Shown here: positions 8,164 through 17,299 of the stretch, piece by piece | Position numbering within the stretch: position 1 is the stretch's first letter | Layout of the letters: each line of letters begins with the position of its first letter | Translations under genes and position numbers: made by a program | Notes under the pieces: generated by a model | Database searches by the model: none | What the model was told of the DNA's origin: nothing | Seen by the model: only the letters and a program-made list of their open reading frames with translations | From: UBA2160 sp964588665 | GTDB lineage: Bacteria; Chloroflexota; Dehalococcoidia; Lucifugimonadales; UBA1123 | NCBI GenBank assembly: GCA_964588665.1 | Contig: CAZPQQ010000025.1 | Location: forward strand, 1 to 39,711 | Direction: 5' to 3' | DNA: 39,711 nt

Positions 8164-8763
8164 TTATTTCGGTCTGAACTGCCTCTGCCAATCCGCCAGG
8201 ATGCTCGGGTCGTGCGGAAAGGGCAGGGGAGGCAAGCGATCGAGGGAGAAGTAACCTACGTCCTGGGTTTCAGGGCCTGCGGTGAGCTCGCCGCCCGTGA
8301 CTTGGGCGGCATACGCGGCGAGGACCACGGACTGTTCGCCGCCGGAGTAGAGGCCGATCATGCCGAGGAGCTCGACCTCGACGTTGGTCTCCTCACGGAC
8401 CTCGCGGACCGCTGCTTCCTCGACGACTTCACCTCTGTCCACGTATCCGGACGGAAAGCTCCATCGACCCATCATCGGCTCGATATCCCGCTGGACCATC
8501 AGCAACGCGTCATTCTGGCAGACCAAAACCACGGCGGCCAGCTTCGGATCCAGATACACCACGTGGCCGCACTTCGAGCAATACGGTCGCTCAACGTTCG
8601 GGTCGGATCGCCCGGTGACGCTGCCGCCGCATCTGCCGCAAAAAGCGTTGTCGTCGAATTTGTTGTCTTTCTGCGTGATTGATTTGCCTCCGAGGTGGGC
8701 GTCTGTCCGCGTGCGTCCGTCGGAAACTGGTCGCGACTGTGCGGTGACCCGCGCCGGTCTCAC
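8164..8763 (-). CDS. Zinc-ribbon Nudix hydrolase (NudC/YjaD-like)
   Basis: A 199-residue protein with an N-terminal four-cysteine zinc ribbon (FCGRCGG and YCSKCGH, about residues 42-66) followed by a Nudix domain. The Nudix box is intact: a glycine-led block GYVDRGEVVEEAAVREVREETNVE, with the catalytic REVREE core at about residues 117-122. Zinc-ribbon Nudix enzymes include NADH pyrophosphatases and ADP-ribose or nucleotide-sugar hydrolases; the single short ribbon and 199-residue length fit the smaller ADP-ribose/NUDT14-like group better than full NudC. The start is GTG at 8763, the only usable start ahead of the ribbon. It is convergent with the cytochrome gene. Confidence 0.82.
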   Translation of the reverse strand: MRPARVTAQSRPVSDGRTRTDAHLGGKSITQKDNKFDDNAFCGRCGGSVTGRSDPNVERPYCSKCGHVVYLDPKLAAVVLVCQNDALLMVQRDIEPMMGRWSFPSGYVDRGEVVEEAAVREVREETNVEVELLGMIGLYSGGEQSVVLAAYAAQVTGGELTAGPETQDVGYFSLDRLPPLPFPHDPSILADWQRQFRPK

Positions 8764-8875
8764 GGAATGGAGTCATCGTATCATCCGACCGCCTAAGGGT
8801 CACCTTGACGTCCAGCCGATTCCACATCGTGCAGGCCAATGTGGACAGATGCGATCCGCACGGACCTCGCACGAA

Positions 8876-8904
8876 TTGACGCTCACACGGAGCAAATCTA
8901 TAAT
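8876..8904 (+). promoter_or_regulatory. Near-consensus promoter of the aldolase gene
   Basis: TTGACG (8876-8881) and TATAAT (8899-8904) are separated by exactly 17 bases. It gives a leader of about 60 bases before the TTG start at 8974. Confidence 0.75.
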
Positions 8905-8973
8905 GGCGACGGCGGCTCAGCCGCATTCATTTAGGGCCAGTTGTCGGGCTAGCCCATCGACAGGAGTCTCCAG

Positions 8974-9732
8974 TTGCCACAAATACGAGAGAACAAAGTC
9001 AAGCGAAAACTCGAACGGGGCGAAATCGCGGTGGTGCTGGCAGGGCCAACCACCCCTGACCTTCTGGACATGATGGGTCCGCTGGGTTTCGACGGTGCGT
9101 GGATTGAAGGCGAGCACGGTCCCATCGACTTCGCCGACATCCCTGACATGACCAGAGCATGCGACCTTTGGGATATGACGTCGGTGGTTCGCGTGAACCT
9201 GAACGTGCCTGGGGTCATCTACCGCACGCTTGACGTCGGCGCCCAGGGCATCGTGGTTCCACACGTCAACACGGCCGATGAAGCACGGGCGGTTGTCGAT
9301 GCCGCGAAGTTCGGGCCCATAGGCGCACGAGGCGCCTTCACCAGCCGCCAGGGGTATGGCGTGCCGGACTACGTGCAGCAGGCCAACAACCAGACGCTGG
9401 TCGTCGTGCTGATAGAGGACATTGTCGCCGTCAACAACCTCGCCGAGATACTCGAAGTCGACAACATCGACGTCTTCTTCGTGGCGCCGGGAGACCTGGC
9501 CCAGAGCATGGGACACGTTGGCGACATCTCTCATCCGGAGGTGGTGGCGACCATCGACCGGGCACTGGCCCAGATCAATGCGGCCGGACGCACCGCGGGC
9601 GCACTCGTGTCGGACGCCTCCGTCGAGTCTTATATCCAAAGAGGCGCAAGGTTCCTCATGATCTCCTGGCAAGCCTGGGTGGCCAACGGCTCCAGCGCCT
9701 TCCTGGAGAAAGTCGCGTCCGCGGGCGGTTGA
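8974..9732 (+). CDS. HpcH/HpaI-family aldolase
   Basis: A 252-residue class II (metal-dependent) aldolase of the HpcH/HpaI (2,4-dihydroxyhept-2-ene-1,7-dioate aldolase / 2-dehydro-3-deoxyglucarate aldolase) family, which splits 2-keto-hydroxy acids to pyruvate plus an aldehyde. Family blocks: IEGEHG near residue 46, VPHVNTADEARAVVDAAKFGP, IGARGA, the metal-binding glutamate in LIEDI, and FVAPGDLAQSMG with the conserved metal aspartate. The start TTG at 8974 has an ACAGGAG ribosome site eight bases upstream and a near-consensus promoter. It is followed at 40 bases by the tRNA nucleotidyltransferase gene. The specific substrate is unknown. Confidence 0.88.
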   Translation: MPQIRENKVKRKLERGEIAVVLAGPTTPDLLDMMGPLGFDGAWIEGEHGPIDFADIPDMTRACDLWDMTSVVRVNLNVPGVIYRTLDVGAQGIVVPHVNTADEARAVVDAAKFGPIGARGAFTSRQGYGVPDYVQQANNQTLVVVLIEDIVAVNNLAEILEVDNIDVFFVAPGDLAQSMGHVGDISHPEVVATIDRALAQINAAGRTAGALVSDASVESYIQRGARFLMISWQAWVANGSSAFLEKVASAGG

Positions 9733-9771
9733 CTCGTTTCCGGACACCATGAATCGGAACGGCGCTTAGTC

Positions 9772-11025
9772 ATGCGCAACATTTCCAAGGCACTTGCCCA
9801 CGTAATGCCCGACGCCCACATCGAATTGGCGTCGAGAGTAGGCGAGGTGTGCGCGGGGCTCGGCGCGCGCGCGTACCTGGTCGGGGGGGTGGTGCGTGAC
9901 GTGCTGATGGGCCGGATTGAATTCGGCGACCTCGACATCATGGTGGCCGACGCTCCTCCCGACCCGATCAACGCCATCGCCGACGCCATCGGCGGGACCG
10001 TGCTCAAAGCGTCTCAATTCTCCACGGGTCGGCTCGAATTCGACGGCGTCGACTTCGACCTGACCATTGCACGCTCCGAGACATATAGCCGCCCGGGCGC
10101 TCTACCGGACACCACACCGGGCTCACTGGCGGACGATCTGGCGCGGCGCGACTTCTCGATCAACGCTATGGCGGTTGACCTCTCTCCGGACACCTGGGGC
10201 GACCTGATCGACCCTCATGACGGGCAAACCGACCTCGAGGACGCCGTGCTGCGAACTTTGCACGAACGCAGCTTCGAGGACGACGCCACGCGTATGATTC
10301 GGGCGGCTCGATACGCGGCCCGGTTCGAGTTCACGTTGGAGGAGTCGTCGCGCGAGCAACTCCGCGAGGCGTTGACGCACTTGCGAGCCATCTCTCCGGC
10401 CAGGTTTCGAAACGACCTTCAGCGAGCGTTCGACGAGCCTGACGTGCCAGCGGTCTTGGCTCTGTTGGACGCCTGGGGTGTGCTTGCCGAGTATCTGCCG
10501 GGGACGAGGTTCGATCCCAAATCTTGGGAGGGTTTGCCGGACGAGTCCGACAGCCGGCACAGGGTGGCTTTCGCATTGCTCGCGATCTCCGAAGTCGACA
10601 AGCCCAGCGCGAGCCTCGAAGCAAAATTGGCGCTCGACGCCGAGACGGCGGCCGTTGTTCGATCCGCGACGGCGATGCAAGCCGAACTGTCCGATCTGGA
10701 CGCCGACGGCCTGCGCCCCAGCGAACTGGTGAAAGCCCTCGACCGGCATCACCCCGACGCCGTCGCCGCCCACGCGCTGGCCGCGGAGGGCGTCAACCTG
10801 AGCGCGAGGCTGAGCATGTACCTGGACACCTATCGCCGGGTTCGGCAATCGTTGGACGGCCACGACGTCATCGCGATAGGCGTGCCTCAAGGCCCGCATG
10901 TAGGCCAAGTGCTGGCCCGGCTGCGGGACGCGCGCCTCGACGGGGAGCTGGACTCGCGGGAAGAAGAGGTCGCCCTCGTCAGACGAGCGGTCTCCCGCCA
11001 GGAGTTCTTCGACGCGGAGGGCTAG
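9772..11025 (+). CDS. cca: CCA tRNA nucleotidyltransferase / poly(A) polymerase family protein
   Basis: A 417-residue class II nucleotidyltransferase that adds or repairs the 3' CCA end of tRNAs. The head domain has YLVGGVVRDVLMG (nucleotide-binding glycines) and the catalytic aspartate pair in DLDIMV near residue 54. The neck has RRDFSINAMA and IDPHDGQTDLEDAVLRT, and the ATRMIRAARYAARF block follows. The remaining C-terminal half is helical with an HD-like SRHRVAFALL. Bacteria may split CCA- and A-adding between paralogues; from sequence alone I cannot separate full CCA from A-adding activity. It is followed by a copy of the intergenic repeat. Confidence 0.88.
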   Translation: MRNISKALAHVMPDAHIELASRVGEVCAGLGARAYLVGGVVRDVLMGRIEFGDLDIMVADAPPDPINAIADAIGGTVLKASQFSTGRLEFDGVDFDLTIARSETYSRPGALPDTTPGSLADDLARRDFSINAMAVDLSPDTWGDLIDPHDGQTDLEDAVLRTLHERSFEDDATRMIRAARYAARFEFTLEESSREQLREALTHLRAISPARFRNDLQRAFDEPDVPAVLALLDAWGVLAEYLPGTRFDPKSWEGLPDESDSRHRVAFALLAISEVDKPSASLEAKLALDAETAAVVRSATAMQAELSDLDADGLRPSELVKALDRHHPDAVAAHALAAEGVNLSARLSMYLDTYRRVRQSLDGHDVIAIGVPQGPHVGQVLARLRDARLDGELDSREEEVALVRRAVSRQEFFDAEG

Positions 11026-11040
11026 TACCTAGCGACGGAT

Positions 11041-11137
11041 ATTGCCGTTAGGACAATCCGTTCGCCCCTTCGGAAATCTCAGGGCAGGCTCACCACGAAC
11101 GGCATGGTTGACGCCGACTATCGCAAGCAAGTACTAG
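11041..11137. repeat. Intergenic palindromic repeat, copy 1 (97 bp, internally deleted)
   Basis: This sequence matches copy 2 (23017-23155) over its whole length with a few substitutions, but lacks 42 bases between two GCTC tetramers. Shared landmarks are ATTGCCGT at the left, CCCCTTCGGAAATCTCAGGG in the middle, CACCACGAACGGC and AAGTACTAG at the right. The right end contains the stop codon of cinA (11134-11136). It fills most of the gap between the convergent cca and cinA genes. Confidence 0.85.
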
Positions 11138-12362
11138 GCTTCCTTCAGCGCCCGCCGGAGCTCGAGCAACGCGTGGGTGACCGCCCTGGCCTTTATTCGC
11201 ATTCGCCTAGCAGGGTAACTGCCGGACCTCGTGGTGACGTTGCGGCCGACGGCAAATGCCATGTGTGCGGAGTCCACGGCGCCGCTGGCAGGGGAGGGCT
11301 GAGTGACGAGATTCGTGATGCCAACTCCGACGTCGGCTTTGAACAGCTCCCTCGCGGCTTCCGCCATCGTCGCGGCGGTCCCAGGATCGGAACTGGACGA
11401 GGCGACTAGCTTTTCCGGATCGATGTCCGTGTAGCCGGGAATCTTCCCGTCTGACGCGACCAAGCTGCCTCGGAAGACCTCGGCGCTGCCGGCCGCGTCG
11501 GTAAGCGTGCTGGCAACAGGCCCCCGGTGAACCCTTCGATGACTCCCAACGTGCTGCCGGACGCCTTGAGGGCTTCGACCGCCATGGTGGCAGCGGTCTC
11601 GTCGTCGACGCCCCACACGGCCTGGCCGACGATCTGGCGGATCTCGCTTTCCATCGGTTGAATCAGATCGTGAGCCTCCTCCGCGGTGCTAGCGGTGGCG
11701 ATGGCTCGGAGATGAATGCCGTCTTCTTTGGAGTAGATGCCGAGCGCCGGGTTGACGCTGCCGAACAAAGGGGACAGCATTTCGTCGAGTCCGCCTTCGG
11801 TTATCCCGAAGGTCCTCAACGTGCGGGTTACGATGGCCACGTCGGGGTTTATCGACCTGATCTTGGGACCAACCTGATCTGCCCACATGCCGTACAGCTC
11901 GCGCGGCGGGCCAGGCATTGCCGCGATCATTTTGTCGTCTTTGTTCACCCACCATCCGGGCGCCGTGCCGAGAGGATTCGGGATCGCGTCCGCTGACTCG
12001 ATGAGCGTGGCTTGTTTGACGTTGGTGGCGGGCATCGGGAAACCGCGACCCGCGAATTGGCTCTCGAGGTGCGCCAGCAGATCGTCCTGGACCTCTATCT
12101 TTTCGCCCAAGACCCGGGCGATGGACTCTCGCGTAAGGTCGTCGGAGGTTGGCCCCAGGCCGCCGGACGTGATTGTTACATCGGACCGGCGCCAAGCCCT
12201 GTCTATCGCTTCAAACAGTCGCTCCGGGTCGTCGCCTACCTTGGTGACCCAGCGAACCTCGACGCCGATCTTCGCGAGTTCAGACGCCAGATAGCCCGAG
12301 TTCGTGTCGACTATCTCGCCCATCAGAATTTCGGTCCCGATGGAAATCACTTCTGCGTGCAT
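11134..12362 (-). pseudogene. cinA: CinA-family protein (competence/damage-inducible; NMN deamidase-type), one-base frameshift
   Basis: CinA has an N-terminal MoaB/MogA-like domain and a C-terminal nicotinamide-nucleotide deamidase domain that recycles pyridine nucleotides. The first frame (11406-12362) has EVISIGTEILMGEIVDTN, TSGGLGPTSDDLTRES, MPGPPRE and SKEDGIHLRA. It breaks in a run of five C (11521-11525 on the plus strand), just inside the deamidase motif FTGG; the rest of that domain (PVASTLTDAAGSAEVFRGSL through DSAHMAFAVG) continues in another frame to TAG at 11134. One added base rejoins the two into about 410 residues, the normal CinA length. Either the copy is inactivated or the homopolymer was misread; intact codons on both sides favour misreading. 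Confidence 0.85.
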
Positions 12363-12524
12363 TGGGCCATCCTGTTTCTGGTTTGCCTTGGTCGCAACGG
12401 AATCCGCCGTCGAGGGGAAGCGCGGGCAAGCAGACGCAGCGTCGCGAAGGACCGCAGAGAAGAACCGGTCAAAGCTGTACGAGTCGCCCGCCGAGATCCT
12501 CGACGCGAGGTCGGACGGACGAAA

Positions 12525-13562
12525 TCAGCCTGATCCGCCGGAAGCGTCTTCGTCGCTGAACGGGACGTCATCGAACAGCTCGAACATGGCGTCGATCCAC
12601 TCCGCTTCCAGGCGGAGCACCGGCGTCGTGTATTGATCGGAAGCGGGGGCGACAAAGTAGTGTTCACCGTCCGGAGTCTTGTCGCCTAGTTGGAAAAGTA
12701 TGCCGTCGGTGAAAGAGGTGCCGCGCTCGGTTACGCCCAAGAATCTGATCTCGATGGATTGCCCCTCGTCTTCGATGCCCCATTCGCTGTAGTCACCGCC
12801 CGTTACCCGGGGGGCTTCGACCACTATGTTCTGAGGTCCGACCATGAGAGGCGAGTATTTGGCGAACTTGTCGGGGTCGAGCGGGCGTGGCGCCACGTCC
12901 TCCGGGCTAATGCGACCGAACCACGCGCCGTCTTCCTGATGAAGCGTCAGATACTGGTTGACCGCAGCGACGGGATTGCCCATATAGAGGTTTACCTCGT
13001 CAATAGACTCTGGCGCTCGTGTCACAAACCAGGGAGGTATGGGAGGTTCATTGGCCAAGCGAGACAGCACCTCTCCCCAGGAATCGGCGATCAGGAACAG
13101 TTGGGTGAAACCGGACACCTGGCCGTAGTTGAAATCGCCTTCCGGAGTGTCTGCGCCCAAGCGAAACTCGATTGATCTGCCCGCGGTCAGGCCGACGTCG
13201 ACAATCAGCTTCGGAAAGTCGAGCCCGTATTCGGCGGGGTCTTCGATAATCGTGCGCACCTCGGAGATGTCCCGCTTGGTTTTCGGTCCGCTCACCAACA
13301 GGACTATCCCTCCCCATCGATTGTGGTCGGGCGGAATGCCCGCGGGATCGTCGAAAATCCAGTTGCTGTCTTCGTTCATCTGGAAGCTCACGACGTTATC
13401 GCCGGACGTGACCTTGATCGAGTTTATGTCGTCAAAGGACACCTGGTAGAACCAAGGCGGTCTGGCAACCAATTCCGCTTCGTCTTCGAAGGGGTTCACG
13501 TAAGCGACAATGCCAACGACGACGACACCCACGACGAGGACTACGGTAGCTTTCCAATTCAT
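12525..13562 (-). CDS. DUF4340-domain membrane-anchored protein
   Basis: A 345-residue protein with one N-terminal membrane anchor (residues about 5-22, glycine/valine-rich) and a large extracytoplasmic part. It resembles DUF4340 proteins: repeats of short beta-rich modules describing residues compared to a reference value (SFQMNEDSNWIFDDPA; GLDFPKLIVDVGLT; SIEFRLGADTPEGDFNYGQV; YFVAPASDQYTTPVLRLE). DUF4340 genes commonly sit directly after gldG-like genes, as here: the start is 12 bases after that gene's stop. It is the last gene of a four-gene ABC operon and is likely an accessory subunit of the exporter. Molecular role is unknown. Confidence 0.8.
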   Translation of the reverse strand: MNWKATVVLVVGVVVVGIVAYVNPFEDEAELVARPPWFYQVSFDDINSIKVTSGDNVVSFQMNEDSNWIFDDPAGIPPDHNRWGGIVLLVSGPKTKRDISEVRTIIEDPAEYGLDFPKLIVDVGLTAGRSIEFRLGADTPEGDFNYGQVSGFTQLFLIADSWGEVLSRLANEPPIPPWFVTRAPESIDEVNLYMGNPVAAVNQYLTLHQEDGAWFGRISPEDVAPRPLDPDKFAKYSPLMVGPQNIVVEAPRVTGGDYSEWGIEDEGQSIEIRFLGVTERGTSFTDGILFQLGDKTPDGEHYFVAPASDQYTTPVLRLEAEWIDAMFELFDDVPFSDEDASGGSG

Positions 13563-13574
13563 GCGAACACCTGC

Positions 13575-15230
13575 CTACCTCCGCCTCCACCACGCGAAGA
13601 CGCCGAGGATGAGCATTATCGTCGGCGGCACCAACCAACTCGACCATTTGATGAAATTACGTTCGCGTTGATTTACCACGAGTTCCCTGAATGGGACCAG
13701 TTTCGGCCTAACGGCGATGAGGTCGAAGTCTTCCGCCAACCAGTTGACCGAGTTCAACAACAGGTCGGCGTTCTCGCTGCTGAAGAAGAAACCGTTGCGC
13801 GCGAAATCTGAGTCGCCGAACACCACTAATTTCGCCAGTGAGTCAGGGTTGCTGACGACCTGCCCGTCCAGCGTGCCGCTGGCCTGCACAACCACAGCCA
13901 GATCCAGCGGACCGCCCAGATCTGTGCCTGAGTTGTATTCGACCTCGTCCGGGTCTGTCTCCAACCAACTGGCCGGGGTCGAAGCCGCCAGCCCGTCATA
14001 GCGAATTGACGTCGGAAGGTCCTCGATCGGAACCGCGAGAGTCATGGCGGTGACGCCAGGGAAGAAGGCCACGTTGACTTGGTCGGCGATCGGGATTCCA
14101 GAAATGCCGCTCGTAGTGAACTGAAGGTTCGACTTCTGGACCATGGGGGTCAACTGTTCTCCGGCGACATTGCTCACGAGGTCGGCGACGCTCTCTGTGA
14201 ATATCTGGATGCCCCATCGGATCAGGAATTGCCTGTAGGTGTCGGGCGCCCCGGTGTCCAGCAGCGCAACAAGTTTGCCGCCGTCCAGCATGTATTGCAT
14301 TATGGCATCGAGCTCTGCGATGGACAGGTCCTGGTCCGGCCCAGCGATCACTAGGACCGCCGCGTCGGCCGGGACCGCCAGATCCTGCCTCAGGTTGAGC
14401 GGCCAAACCTGGTAGTTGTCTCGCAACAACCCCTCACGAGCAAAGTCGAACCCGTTGGGATCGGTTTCGCCGGTTGCCGGGTCTCGCGTCAGAAACGCCT
14501 CTCCATGCCCAGTCAGGAAGTACACTCTCTTTTGTTGGATGCCGGTCGCGACAAGCAGGCCGGTCAAAAAGTCTTGCTCAGTGTAGTTGAAGACGCCCTG
14601 CTGATTGCCAGTGTCGAGGTCTTCGAAAACAATCGTTGGGTAATTTACCACGCCGTATTTCAGCGCCCGCTCTCGTTCGAGTTGAGGATCGACGAACCGA
14701 TACGTGAAGTTTGAATTTCGCCGATGGAACTCGTTAAGCAGGTCTTCAGCTTGTTGCAGCGCGAAAGCGTTCTGCGGATCGTTCGGAACGAAGAACGCAT
14801 TGGCCCTGACGGGGGAGGGCAGCCGGTCGAGAATCTGCTCGGTTTGCGGTGACAACGAGAAAATTCTGGTGGACGTCAGGTCGATTCGGGTCGATTCGCG
14901 GAAGAACTGGAAGTTCACCAGCATGGCGATGCCCAAAAATGCGAGGGTCATCACGATTGCGTTGACGCCGTAGCGGCCTCGCCTTCCGACCATGAAAATG
15001 GCCACGGCCCTCGGCGAGAGAACAAGCGCCACGAACAACAGCACCAGGCCAATGATCAGCACCGTAAGCGCGATGCTGCGGATCTCGTCGATGGTGAGAA
15101 CCATGACGATCCCCGCCAGGCTCGCTACAGAACCGACGACCGCAGTTATAGCGCTCCAGAATCCAGCCGACGCGACTGACGTCTTCAGGGTGTCTTGGAT
15201 TACGTCTCTGTTCGAAGGTTGTCCTGTCAA
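13575..15230 (-). CDS. GldG-family ABC transporter auxiliary protein
   Basis: A 551-residue membrane protein. Three transmembrane helices lie in the first 120 residues, then a large extracytoplasmic domain of the GldG/IFT52-like type (ARIFSLSPQTEQILDRLPSPV near the start, VYFLTGHGE, LRQDLAVPADAAVLVIAGP, VVFGDSDFARNGFF), and one C-terminal helix ending WWRRR. The start is set at TTG 15230, one base after the stop of the permease gene; the longer frame from 15299 would overlap that gene. This subunit class pairs with GldA/GldF-type ABC systems. In Bacteroidota these support gliding, but the family is widespread, and export of an unknown substrate is the safer reading here. Confidence 0.82.
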   Translation of the reverse strand: MTGQPSNRDVIQDTLKTSVASAGFWSAITAVVGSVASLAGIVMVLTIDEIRSIALTVLIIGLVLLFVALVLSPRAVAIFMVGRRGRYGVNAIVMTLAFLGIAMLVNFQFFRESTRIDLTSTRIFSLSPQTEQILDRLPSPVRANAFFVPNDPQNAFALQQAEDLLNEFHRRNSNFTYRFVDPQLERERALKYGVVNYPTIVFEDLDTGNQQGVFNYTEQDFLTGLLVATGIQQKRVYFLTGHGEAFLTRDPATGETDPNGFDFAREGLLRDNYQVWPLNLRQDLAVPADAAVLVIAGPDQDLSIAELDAIMQYMLDGGKLVALLDTGAPDTYRQFLIRWGIQIFTESVADLVSNVAGEQLTPMVQKSNLQFTTSGISGIPIADQVNVAFFPGVTAMTLAVPIEDLPTSIRYDGLAASTPASWLETDPDEVEYNSGTDLGGPLDLAVVVQASGTLDGQVVSNPDSLAKLVVFGDSDFARNGFFFSSENADLLLNSVNWLAEDFDLIAVRPKLVPFRELVVNQRERNFIKWSSWLVPPTIMLILGVFAWWRRR

Positions 15231-15231
15231 C

Positions 15232-15942
15232 TCATCGCCACCTTCGGGTCTCCAAGGACCGGATCGTAAAGAATATGAACACCGCTGTAATCGAAACAAA
15301 ATAGACGACGTCCGCCGTATCGATCACGCCCCTCGCGAAGTCCTCCACATGTTCGCCCATCGACATGCCGGAGAACACGAGCGCAGCCGTGCCGGTGACG
15401 ATTTCGCTGATCCGATCCACGAAAGACAAGATCAACAGAATAGCGGACCCGACCACGGCCGCTACAATCTGGTTGCTTGAGAGGGACGAGCCAAATAGGC
15501 CAATTGCCAACGCCGCCCCCCCGTGCAGCAGAAGGCCAATGTACGAGGTGATCAGAGGACCGGTGTCCGGTTGCCCGAAAACATACAAAAGCAGCACGTA
15601 GTACAGGGTCAACGCGAGAGTCATCAAGAAGATCAGATAGGCGGCAATGTACTTGCCAATTACTATCTCCCAGTCGCGGACCGGGGAGGTGACCAGCAGC
15701 TCCAACGTGCCCAGCTTTTGCTCCTCCGCCAACAAACGCATGGTGAGGACCGGCGCCAGGAAGACTATGAAGACGCTGACCCAGTCAACAATCCCGCGTA
15801 CGCTCGCCTCGGCGAACGGCGCCGTGACGTCGAAAACGAAGAAGATGCCGGTCAGAGACAGGAACATGGCGCCTACAACGTACGCGCCAGGCGTGGAGAA
15901 GTAGATCTTGGCCTCTTTGTAAGCGACCGTGAAGGTGTTCAT
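15232..15942 (-). CDS. ABC transporter permease (GldF/ABC-2 type)
   Basis: A 236-residue inner-membrane permease with six hydrophobic segments. It has the ABC-2 signature LAEEQKLGTLELLVTSPVRDWEIVIGKY (about residues 68-95), the cytoplasmic coupling region. The ATG at 15942 overlaps the ATPase stop (ATGA), so translation is coupled; the longer frame from 16029 is rejected. It forms the channel with the ATPase upstream and the GldG-like protein downstream. Confidence 0.87.
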   Translation of the reverse strand: MNTFTVAYKEAKIYFSTPGAYVVGAMFLSLTGIFFVFDVTAPFAEASVRGIVDWVSVFIVFLAPVLTMRLLAEEQKLGTLELLVTSPVRDWEIVIGKYIAAYLIFLMTLALTLYYVLLLYVFGQPDTGPLITSYIGLLLHGGAALAIGLFGSSLSSNQIVAAVVGSAILLILSFVDRISEIVTGTAALVFSGMSMGEHVEDFARGVIDTADVVYFVSITAVFIFFTIRSLETRRWR

Positions 15943-16889
15943 TCGACTACGATGCCTTCCTCGGTCGTTAGGCGCAGGAAGATCTCTTCCAACGACATTA
16001 TCACACCTTCCAAGCCCAGCAGGTCCCAACCGGAGTTAACGACCGTCGAAGCCAACGCCGCCTTGATCTCGACGCCTAACTCGGACTGGACCCTGTAAGT
16101 CGGGATCTGGCCGGCTTCACCAGGTATGCGGTCGACTGTCTGGACGCCCTCGACATCAGCCAGCGCCTTCATGACGTCCTGTTGCGGGCCCTTGACCTCG
16201 ATGTCGACGCGCTCGCGACCGACCAGGCGCTCAGCCAGGTTCTCGGGGCTGTCGACCGCAATGATCTGGCCTTCGTGAATGATGATCACGCGTTCGCAGA
16301 TCTGGCTGACTTCGGGCAGAATGTGTGTGCTCAGTATGAGGGTTTGGTTCCCGCCAAGGTCTTTGATGAGTTGACGGGTTTCGACGACCTGAATCGGGTC
16401 GATTCCGATAGTCGGTTCGTCCAAGACCAGCACGTCGGGTTCGTGCAAAATCGCCTGGGCGATGCCAACACGCTGTTTGAACCCTTTCGACAGCTTGCCA
16501 ATGATCGTGGTGTAGTAGTCTTCCAGATGACAGACATCCACGACATCGTCGATGCGAGAGGCGATGCGGCCTGCCTTCATGCCTCTCAACTTTCCCATGA
16601 AGCCGAGGTACTCTTTGACATTCATCTCCGAGTACAGAGGGACGGTCTCGGGAAGGTATCCAATATGACGGCGAGCTTCCAGCGACTCGGTGACGATGTC
16701 GTACCCCGCGATCGTCACCTCGCCGGACGTCGGCGGGGTGAATCCCGTGATGATCTTCATCGTGGTCGTCTTGCCCGCGCCGTTGGGACCCAGGAAACCG
16801 AGCACCTCTCCCGCTTCGACACGGAAGCTGATGTCGGTTATCGCCGGGTAGTTCCCGTACATCTTGCTGACGTTGTTGACTTCGATCAT
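15939..16889 (-). CDS. ABC transporter ATP-binding protein (GldA-like)
   Basis: A 316-residue ATPase driving the exporter. All motifs are intact: Walker A GPNGAGKTTT near residue 34-43, Q/signature LSKGFKQRVGIAQA at about residue 138, Walker B VLVLDEPTIGIDP, and H-loop LSTHILPE. The C-terminal 90 residues form the accessory domain usual for ABC-2 ATPases (VDIEVKG, VQTVDRIPGE, ending SLEEIFLRLTTEE). It is the first gene of the operon ATPase-permease-GldG-DUF4340, with overlapping or touching junctions throughout. Confidence 0.9.
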   Translation of the reverse strand: MIEVNNVSKMYGNYPAITDISFRVEAGEVLGFLGPNGAGKTTTMKIITGFTPPTSGEVTIAGYDIVTESLEARRHIGYLPETVPLYSEMNVKEYLGFMGKLRGMKAGRIASRIDDVVDVCHLEDYYTTIIGKLSKGFKQRVGIAQAILHEPDVLVLDEPTIGIDPIQVVETRQLIKDLGGNQTLILSTHILPEVSQICERVIIIHEGQIIAVDSPENLAERLVGRERVDIEVKGPQQDVMKALADVEGVQTVDRIPGEAGQIPTYRVQSELGVEIKAALASTVVNSGWDLLGLEGVIMSLEEIFLRLTTEEGIVVE

Positions 16890-17299
16890 CCCGATTCCTG
16901 TCCGACCGCCAAATGCGAATTAGATGGCGCTGGCGCCTGATCTTCTCTTTAGGCTACCAACTATGTACGTTCAAACCGAGCGTAGGGATTTCCCGGCGGC
17001 CTTCCTGCGTCGCCGCGCCAATCCGAATACATCGGAATCTGGCTCGTCCCGATCGAACCGCGCAATAGCGCAGATCGCTCGACAGGGGACGTACGCCCCC
17101 TGCAAACTTAAGCGATTCTAAACCATCCGGTCAAAGCCATTCAAGGGTAAAGGGAATCTTCAATCGCAGAACTGCTCTTGATCCTATCGGGAACGCTCGG
17201 ATTGATGCATGAGCGTATAATGGGTCCGGCGCCCCAGTTGATGCCATATGGGCGACCCCCAGAGCCCGGTTTTTCGCAGTCGGGCATGAGGCAGAAGCG
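16890..17299. other. Intergenic region between divergent ABC operon and selA
   Basis: No convincing gene. A GC-rich hairpin (CAGGGG / CCCCTG around 17083-17102) and a perfect TATAAT (17216-17221), 79 bases before the selA ATG, are visible. The TATAAT has no good -35 at normal spacing. The open frame at 16924-17121 is short, basic and unrecognised. Confidence 0.45.

Noticed and set aside
11406..11616. Programmed frameshifting in cinA
   Set aside because: No slippery heptamer with a downstream pseudoknot is evident, the break is at a plain homopolymer, and similar one-base lesions occur in unrelated genes.
17216..17221. TATAAT before selA as a complete promoter
   Set aside because: No acceptable -35 at 15-19 bases; kept only as a possible -10 within the gap entry.
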